Part shown: positions 7,751-12,136 of the stretch, piece after piece
How the letters are laid out: the number at the start of each line of letters is the position of its first letter
Position numbering within the stretch: the first letter of the stretch is position 1
Origin: Burkholderiales bacterium
GTDB taxonomy: Bacteria > Pseudomonadota > Gammaproteobacteria > Burkholderiales > Burkholderiaceae_C
DNA: 12,136 nt
Assembly (NCBI GenBank): GCA_005786815.1
Contig: SYDB01000128.1
Location: forward strand, 1-12,136
Direction of reading: 5' to 3'
Notes under the pieces: model-generated
What the model was told of the DNA's origin: nothing
What the model saw: the letters and a program-made list of their open reading frames with translations, nothing else
Databases searched by the model: none
Position numbers and translations under genes: made by a program

Positions 7751-8439
7751 CGGCCAGGTCCATCCCATGAGGCGGAAGCGCGCAACAAACGCTCAATATC
7801 ACGCTTTACTTTTAATGCACCTTCGGCATTGAGTTGCGCTGGGAAACGCATCATCCACTCACCCATAGGGTCGACCATGTACAAGTGGTCTTCTAACTTT
7901 TTGTTGGCCTCTGGTTGCAACCATTGCGCAAGCGCTTTGGGGTCTGCACGCAGAACGGTGGCTTCCTCTAAACCTGGCAGCAAGGTATTGGGAATCTCTG
8001 CCTTGTCATTGACCAGCCATACCCATTCTGTGCGTGGACGCTCTTTACCCAAACCCACCAAAATTTGTCGCTGTAAATACAAGCGTTGCTGACACGGTTC
8101 ATCACAGGCAGCACCAGCAACACTGACCAATAACCACTGACCTTTAAGATCGGTCAACTTCATATCGTTGCCGTCCAGACGCGCAACCGCTATCGAAGGT
8201 GTGGGGCGCGTAGGTTGGATCAATTCACCATAGTTACGGCGCGCTTCAGGTCGAACCCAGTAGTAAGTGATGTAAGAGGCCACAACTGGCGCTGCACAAG
8301 CCAATAAGACCAACAGCATATTCAAGCGTCCCATGCTGGTGCGCTTAGCATCCGCTTGCACCACCTCTGCAGGCAATGGCAAGTCATAGACGGTCATGCC
8401 TAGTGGGTGCGATGTGTCGGGAGTTTTTTTATCTTGCAT
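7747..8439 (-). CDS. Membrane-anchored Sco-like thioredoxin-fold protein of the oxidase cluster, uncharacterised
   Basis: A 230-residue protein of unknown function, usually annotated as hypothetical at this place. A cytosolic N-terminus (1-38) leads into one membrane helix (about 39-61), then a periplasmic domain. That domain resembles Sco: LTDLKGQWLLVSVAGAA is followed by C112-DEP-C116, a CxxxC motif at the position of Sco CPDVC, and EDHLYMVDPMGEWMMRF (183-199) aligns with the Sco segment carrying the distal histidine, giving H185. All three copper-ligand positions are thus kept although overall similarity is low. A role in copper delivery or thiol redox control during oxidase assembly is inferred. 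Its ATG lies inside SURF1 (11-base overlap) and its TGA overlaps the ctaA start. By position it matches PA0111 of Pseudomonas, as I recall that cluster. Confidence 0.85.
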   Translation of the reverse strand: MQDKKTPDTSHPLGMTVYDLPLPAEVVQADAKRTSMGRLNMLLVLLACAAPVVASYITYYWVRPEARRNYGELIQPTRPTPSIAVARLDGNDMKLTDLKGQWLLVSVAGAACDEPCQQRLYLQRQILVGLGKERPRTEWVWLVNDKAEIPNTLLPGLEEATVLRADPKALAQWLQPEANKKLEDHLYMVDPMGEWMMRFPAQLNAEGALKVKRDIERLLRASASWDGPGR

Positions 8440-9193
8440 GGCGATAAGGCTTTATCCATTGGTACCAAAAATACAGCAGTAACTGCACAGCAGCCAATGC
8501 AAACCACTGAAAGGCATAGCCCCAGTGCTTTTCTACGCCAGCCGTGATTTGCGGCCAATTGCGTTGCAAACCGTCAGCATCAGAATCGGTTTGTAAAACA
8601 GTTCCTACCAGTGAGACGCCGATCTCGTTGCTGAATTCAACAAGTTTTAGATTTTGCCTAATGGGCGATTGCCCTGTGGTCTGTGCTGTTGTTTTCAAAG
8701 AGGTTTCACCCAAGCCCATGACTTCGGATGGACCTGATGCAATGCGGCCACTCACTTGCACTTGGCCTTGCGGTGTATCAACAGGTGCCAACAAAGTGCG
8801 GTCTTGTTGGTGGCGCGGTATCCATCCGCGCTGCACCAAGACAGTTGTGCCGCCATCTAATTGCATCGGGGTCAACACAATAAAACCTGAACGTCCTTGC
8901 ATGGGACGGTTTTCTAAATACACCGTGTGCTGAGATAACCATCGGCCTTCTAGACTCACGCCTTGGTGCAATTGGGCAAACACACTTCTGTCTTTTAATA
9001 CGGCCGCAGTGTCTAGTGCCGGCTGCGCCTGTTGCGCCATGATGGCTGCATGCAAAGCCTCTTTTTCGTGGCCACGTGACAACTGCCACACCCCTAAACA
9101 CACCGTCAAAGCCACACCCACCAATGTGGCCATCGTGACCACCAACAAAGAGCGTTGACGCGGGGCAGAGATAATGTCCTGTATGAAATTCAT
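8429..9193 (-). CDS. SURF1 family cytochrome oxidase assembly protein
   Basis: A 254-residue membrane protein that helps insert heme a3 into oxidase subunit I. It has the family layout: one N-terminal membrane helix (about 15-35) running into GVWQLSRGHEKEAL, a periplasmic domain with LVQRGWIPR (119-127), and a C-terminal helix (about 227-246) preceded by EKHWGYAFQWFALA. The start is uncertain. The ATG at 9193 overlaps the start of the divergent DUF2909 gene by 11 bases; an ATG at 9244 lies further inside that gene; TTG codons near 9148 or an ATG at 9133 would remove the overlap, the last one shortening the first helix. No candidate has a clear ribosome binding site. It heads the assembly unit SURF1, Sco-like protein, ctaA, ctaB, sco. 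Confidence 0.88.
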   Translation of the reverse strand: MNFIQDIISAPRQRSLLVVTMATLVGVALTVCLGVWQLSRGHEKEALHAAIMAQQAQPALDTAAVLKDRSVFAQLHQGVSLEGRWLSQHTVYLENRPMQGRSGFIVLTPMQLDGGTTVLVQRGWIPRHQQDRTLLAPVDTPQGQVQVSGRIASGPSEVMGLGETSLKTTAQTTGQSPIRQNLKLVEFSNEIGVSLVGTVLQTDSDADGLQRNWPQITAGVEKHWGYAFQWFALAAVQLLLYFWYQWIKPYRHAR

Positions 9194-9404
9194 TGTTGCA
9201 CTTGCATTTTTAGCTATCTTGGGCAGTTTGGCCTCTGCGCTCATTTTTATGATGCGCTCTGGCCCGAGTGATCAGCCTAAATCCAAAAATATGGTCAAAG
9301 CCTTGGGGCTTAGGGTCGGTATCTCGATCTTTCTATTTATTTGTGTGCTGATTGCTTGGCAACTTGGCTACATTCATCCCACAGGTATTGAGGCTGGTCG
9401 CTAA
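9183..9404 (+). CDS. DUF2909 (twin transmembrane) protein of the oxidase cluster
   Basis: A 73-residue membrane protein with two helices (about 3-24 and 44-62) joined by a polar basic loop (RSGPSDQPKSKN). The first helix, MKFIVALAFLAILGSLASAL, is the hallmark of the DUF2909 family, found beside oxidase subunit III and SURF1 genes. The start at 9183 is chosen because the family begins MK(F/Y)IVALAF; an ATG at 9174 would add three residues. It is the only gene of this cluster on the + strand: head to head with SURF1, whose predicted start overlaps it, and tail to tail with ctaE. Its function is unknown; a role in oxidase assembly or stability is inferred only from position. Confidence 0.87.
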   Translation: MKFIVALAFLAILGSLASALIFMMRSGPSDQPKSKNMVKALGLRVGISIFLFICVLIAWQLGYIHPTGIEAGR

Positions 9405-9436
9405 ACATTTTTATAGCCCCCTTCAGAGATTGCTAC

Positions 9437-9464
9437 AAAAAGCAAAGGCCGCACACGCGGCCTT
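9437..9464 (-). terminator. Intrinsic terminator of the structural oxidase unit
   Basis: Read on the minus strand, a perfect 8-bp stem (AAGGCCGC with GCGGCCTT, loop GTGT) is followed by TGC and then five Ts. It lies 21 bases beyond the ctaE stop. It separates the subunit I to III unit from the SURF1 to sco unit. On the plus strand the same hairpin lies 40 bases after the DUF2909 stop but is followed only by CATTCGCTTT, so it would be a weak terminator in that direction. Confidence 0.82.
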
Positions 9465-9485
9465 CATTCGCTTTGCTAGCCTGCT

Positions 9486-10367
9486 TTACAGCCAATACAC
9501 CAAGATGTAGAGGCCTAACCACACCACGTCCACAAAGTGCCAATACCACGCGGCGCCTTCGAAGCCAAAATGCTTGTTTGAAGTGAAATGGCCTTTTTGC
9601 AAACGCAGGGTGATGACCAATAACATCAGCATGCCCAAGAATACATGGAAACCGTGGAAACCTGTGAGCATGTAGAACGTAGAACCGTACACGCCAGAAG
9701 TGAGTTTGAGGTTCATATCGCTGTAAGCGTGGCTGTATTCGTAACCTTGCACGAACAAGAAAACAACCCCTAACGCAACCGTTAACCACATGAACTTGAT
9801 AGTCGTGTCACGCTTGTTTTCAATCAAAGCATGGTGCGCAATAGTCAATGTCACACCAGAACTCAACAACAAAGCAGTGTTGATCGTGGGTAACCAGAAA
9901 GGTGTCATCACCTGAAAAGGCTCGATGATGCCGGCGGGAGAAGCAGTAGCGCCAGCGACAACAGATGGCCAAGCCGCCTTAAAACCAGGCCACAGCAATG
10001 AGTTTTCTAAATTGCCGAGTTCGGGGACCGAATGCACACGCGCCCACCACAAGGCGGAGAAGAATGCGCCAAAGAACATCACTTCAGAAAATATGAACCA
10101 ACTCATACTCCAGCGAAAAGACAAGTCAATCTTGTGACCGAACAGGCCTGATTCGCTCTCTGCGATGGCGTCACCAAACCACTGGTACAGCACGAACAAC
10201 CAGAATGCCAAGCCAAAGAACAGAGAGTATTTGCCCCAGTCAGCACCATTGACCCATTGGCCAGCGCCCAAGATCACAAAGAACAAACCCAAAGCAGCCA
10301 TCGCAGGGTGACGCGAGGGTGCGGGCACATAGTAGTAAGGCGTGGTGCCATGTGAGTTGCTACTCAT
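9486..10367 (-). CDS. ctaE: Cytochrome c oxidase subunit III
   Basis: A 293-residue, seven-helix inner-membrane subunit of the aa3-type oxidase that stabilises subunit I and its proton uptake path. The N-terminus GTTPYYYVPAPSRHP is typical. Family blocks include SMSWFIFSEVMFFGAFFSALWWAR (87-110) with E95, the LPTINTALLLSSGVTLTIAHHAL segment (159-181), TGFHGFHVFLG (235-245) and the C-terminal WYWHFVDVVWLGLYILVYWL. A good ribosome binding site, AAGGAAG, precedes the ATG by about seven bases, stronger than that of its neighbours and consistent with high expression of a structural subunit. It follows DUF2970 after 14 bases and is the last gene before the terminator. Confidence 0.97.
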   Translation of the reverse strand: MSSNSHGTTPYYYVPAPSRHPAMAALGLFFVILGAGQWVNGADWGKYSLFFGLAFWLFVLYQWFGDAIAESESGLFGHKIDLSFRWSMSWFIFSEVMFFGAFFSALWWARVHSVPELGNLENSLLWPGFKAAWPSVVAGATASPAGIIEPFQVMTPFWLPTINTALLLSSGVTLTIAHHALIENKRDTTIKFMWLTVALGVVFLFVQGYEYSHAYSDMNLKLTSGVYGSTFYMLTGFHGFHVFLGMLMLLVITLRLQKGHFTSNKHFGFEGAAWYWHFVDVVWLGLYILVYWL

Positions 10368-10381
10368 TTTTTCTTCCTTCT

Positions 10382-10576
10382 TTACTTTGCAACGACCCAG
10401 TTGACCAAAAGCACCAACCCGGCCACAAATAATAGACCTGCCACTAATCCAACACCAAGCACATGCAAAGGCGAGATTTTTGCGACATCTTCTTGGAACT
10501 CACTGCTTTTGCGAATTCCTAAAAACGACCATGCGACGGCAACCACCGAACGCTTCAAAGATTGGAGCTTGCTCAA
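10382..10576 (-). CDS. DUF2970 membrane protein, TTG start
   Basis: A 64-residue protein with one C-terminal membrane helix (about 38-61, VLGVGLVAGLLFVAGLVLLVNWV). The segment AWSFLGIRKSSEFQEDVAKISPLHV is the conserved core of the DUF2970 family, seen between ctaG and subunit III genes in betaproteobacteria. No ATG exists in this frame; the start is a TTG that overlaps the ctaG stop as TTGA, with AGGGG about eight bases upstream as ribosome binding site. A rare start and coupling to ctaG suggest low, matched expression. Function is unknown; an accessory assembly or stability role in the oxidase is inferred from place only. Confidence 0.85.
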   Translation of the reverse strand: MSKLQSLKRSVVAVAWSFLGIRKSSEFQEDVAKISPLHVLGVGLVAGLLFVAGLVLLVNWVVAK

Positions 10577-11178
10577 GCGCCAGCCCCTATTTTTGTATCG
10601 GTCGGTCCAACCGCTACAGGTGCAGCAGGTGTTTTAGAACCTACTTCAAAGAATGTGTATGACAAAGTGATTGTCGACACGTCTTTTGACAATTTTGGAT
10701 CGATCACAAACACCACAGGCCATTGCTTTTTCTCGCCAGGCGCCAAGGTGTATTGGTTGAAACAAAAACACTCTACTTTGTTGAAGTGCGCCGCCGCTTG
10801 GCGTGGGGCATAGCTTGGGATGGCTTGTGCGGACATCACGCGGTTTTGCACGTTTTGGAACTCGTACATCACCGTCATCATCTCGCCAGGGTGAACTTGC
10901 ATGGATGACTGCGCGGGCTTGAACATCCAAGGACCACGTGCATTCGCGTCGAATTCAACTGTGATGGTGCGGGTGGTATCAACTTGCGAGTTGGTCGGCT
11001 TTGCACGGGCATTGCCAGAACCAAAGACTTCACGCTCACCCAAAGCCAAAATATTGATACCCGTAAATTCACAAATTGCGCGGTACATCGGCACCAAGGC
11101 ATAACCGAAGGCAAACATACCAACCGCCACCACGATTAGCTTTTTCAGCATCAACAAATTTTGGCGGATAGGAACCAT
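10573..11178 (-). CDS. ctaG: Cytochrome c oxidase assembly protein CtaG/Cox11
   Basis: A 201-residue membrane-anchored copper chaperone that supplies the CuB site of subunit I. One N-terminal helix (about 11-33) ends in the family block YALVPMYRAICEFTGIN with C36. The periplasmic beta-sandwich carries the copper motif C137-F-C139-F followed by NQYTLAPGE, and ends with VSTITLSYTFFEV. These three cysteines are the known copper-related residues of the family. The tail after residue 180 is rich in alanine and proline. The start at 11178 lies four bases after the stop of the small assembly protein. A second in-frame ATG (M10, MLKKLIVV) is possible but would leave a very short cytosolic tail. Confidence 0.95.
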   Translation of the reverse strand: MVPIRQNLLMLKKLIVVAVGMFAFGYALVPMYRAICEFTGINILALGEREVFGSGNARAKPTNSQVDTTRTITVEFDANARGPWMFKPAQSSMQVHPGEMMTVMYEFQNVQNRVMSAQAIPSYAPRQAAAHFNKVECFCFNQYTLAPGEKKQWPVVFVIDPKLSKDVSTITLSYTFFEVGSKTPAAPVAVGPTDTKIGAGA

Positions 11179-11182
11179 GCGA

Positions 11183-11293
11183 TCAGCGATTCAACAAAAT
11201 GATTTTGGCAAAGAAGCCAATGAAAAAAACAGCTACGACAGAGGCCAAGATTAGCCCTAATCGAAGATTTTGCTTGCGTTGCTCTGGCGTCAT
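11183..11293 (-). CDS. Cytochrome oxidase small assembly protein, 36 residues
   Basis: A very short membrane protein, MTPEQRKQNLRLGLIL followed by a helix to about residue 33 and the tail LLNR. A charged amphipathic start and a single helix ending close to the C-terminus match the small proteins encoded between subunit I and ctaG in Burkholderiales. A longer in-frame version starting at 11383 would run back over the subunit I coding region and is rejected; the ATG at 11293 lies five bases after the subunit I stop. No strong ribosome binding site is visible, so translation may be coupled to subunit I. It could resemble small helper proteins of Cox11, but this is inference. Confidence 0.82.
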   Translation of the reverse strand: MTPEQRKQNLRLGLILASVVAVFFIGFFAKIILLNR

Positions 11294-11298
11294 TGCTT

Positions 11299-12136
11299 TT
11301 AGCCGATCACGCGGGTTGCCGTAGCGTCGAGCTTGGGAGGTGTCTCGAAGGTGTGGAAAGGAGCTGGCGATGGAATTTCCCACTCCAAGCCTTCAGCAGC
11401 TTCCCATGGCTTTGCGGCAGCTTTTTCACCATGGCCCAACATCGCTGGCAAGACGATGAAGAAGAAGAAATACACCTGCGCAAATCCAAAGAGGAAAGCG
11501 CCCACTGAAGCAATCATGTTGAAGTCAGTGAACTGCATGGGGTAGTCAGCATAGCGACGTGGCATACCAGCTAGACCTAAGAAGTGCATGGGGAAGAAGG
11601 TCACGTTGAACGAAATCAATGTCCACCAAAAATGGATCTTGCCGCGTGTTTCGTTGTACATCACGCCAGTCCATTTGGGGCACCAGTAGTAAAAGCCTGC
11701 AAACATAGCAAACAGAGAACCTGCCACCAACACATAGTGGAAGTGGGCTACGACGTAATACGTGTCTTGTACTTGTGTGTCGATAGGAGCCATGGACAAG
11801 ATCAGTCCAGTAAAACCGCCCATCGTGAACACAAAAATAAAGCCCACCGCAAACAACATGGGGGTCTCAAATGTCATCGAACCTTTCCACATGGTAGCGA
11901 TCCAGTTGAAAACCTTCACGCCGGTTGGCACTGCGATCAACATGGTGGCGTACATGAAGAACAACTGACCAGTCACGGGCATGCCTGTTGCATACATGTG
12001 GTGCGCCCACACGATGAAAGACAAAATCGCGATAGACGATGTCGCGTACACCATCGATGCGTAGCCGAACAATCTTTTACGGGCAAATGCGGGAATGATG
12101 TGGCTGATGATGCCAAATGCCGGCAAGATCATGATG
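11299..12136 (-). CDS. ctaD: Cytochrome c oxidase subunit I, C-terminal part, cut by window end
   Basis: About 278 C-terminal residues of the aa3 oxidase catalytic subunit are present; the frame stays open to the window edge, so the ATG at 12132 is internal (context IMILPAFGIISH). The part shown includes the CuB histidine pair in VWAHHMYATGM, the K-channel lysine in VPTGVKVFNW, and the HFH motif in DTYYVVAHFHYV, whose histidines bind heme a3 and heme a. The cross-linked tyrosine and low-spin first histidine lie outside the window. The loop GLAGMPRRYADYP and a soluble tail (after about residue 235 of the fragment, WEIPSPAPFHTF) finish the protein. It is the most upstream gene seen in the structural unit; subunit II would be expected just beyond. 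Confidence 0.97.
   Translation of the reverse strand, partial: IMILPAFGIISHIIPAFARKRLFGYASMVYATSSIAILSFIVWAHHMYATGMPVTGQLFFMYATMLIAVPTGVKVFNWIATMWKGSMTFETPMLFAVGFIFVFTMGGFTGLILSMAPIDTQVQDTYYVVAHFHYVLVAGSLFAMFAGFYYWCPKWTGVMYNETRGKIHFWWTLISFNVTFFPMHFLGLAGMPRRYADYPMQFTDFNMIASVGAFLFGFAQVYFFFFIVLPAMLGHGEKAAAKPWEAAEGLEWEIPSPAPFHTFETPPKLDATATRVIG

Noticed and set aside
9155..9175. TTGACG and GATAAT before the DUF2909 start as a sigma-70 promoter
   Set aside because: The hexamers are only 9 bases apart, far too close for a functional -35/-10 pair.
11294..11383. Longer start of the small assembly protein, and the open frame 11307-11513, over the subunit I 3' end
   Set aside because: Both read out of frame through the conserved subunit I tail; the family-like protein begins at MTPEQRK (11293).

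Overview
The window looks like a chromosomal housekeeping segment from a betaproteobacterium. It is most likely of order Burkholderiales and close to Comamonadaceae, although base composition looks nearer to half G+C than in most of that family (judged by eye, not computed). The placement rests on protein character and gene order: an L25 with an alanine-rich tail followed by pth, an RpoH with the QRKLFFNLR box, and a cytochrome c oxidase cluster in the order subunit I, small assembly protein, Cox11/CtaG, DUF2970, subunit III, DUF2909, SURF1, Sco-like protein, heme A synthase, heme O synthase, Sco. No mobile element, CRISPR array, tRNA, rRNA or sign of recent transfer was seen. No stretch longer than about 110 bases lacks a gene.

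Layout. Bases 1-995 (+) hold the 3' end of rplY, a strong UUCG-loop terminator and pth. Bases 996-3099 (-) hold a tight unit read rsmD, coaD, histidine phosphatase, 2[4Fe-4S] ferredoxin; its last stop codon abuts the pth stop with no gap. Bases 3128-5167 (+) hold ftsY and rpoH. The rpoH gene is preceded by a perfect CIRCE operator that overlaps a plausible core promoter. Bases 5164-9193 (-) hold an aa3-oxidase assembly unit read SURF1, Sco-like protein, ctaA, ctaB/cyoE, sco, in which every junction is an overlap. Bases 9183-9404 (+) hold a lone DUF2909 membrane protein whose start overlaps that of SURF1 head to head. Bases 9486-12136 (-) hold the structural oxidase unit: subunit I (partial, cut by the window edge), a 36-residue assembly protein, ctaG, DUF2970 (TTG start) and subunit III, closed by a terminator.

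How the genes work together. Heme B is farnesylated by CtaB and oxidised by CtaA to heme A for subunit I. SURF1 helps place heme a3, CtaG delivers copper to CuB, and Sco (perhaps with the Sco-like protein) serves the CuA site of subunit II, which is not in the window. The other genes serve translation (L25, Pth, RsmD), coenzyme A synthesis (CoaD), protein targeting (FtsY) and the heat-shock response (RpoH).

No wholly new system was found. The points most worth a second look are the CIRCE operator on rpoH, the uncharacterised membrane-anchored Sco-like protein that keeps all three copper-ligand positions, and the two very compact divergent start regions (rsmD/ftsY and SURF1/DUF2909).
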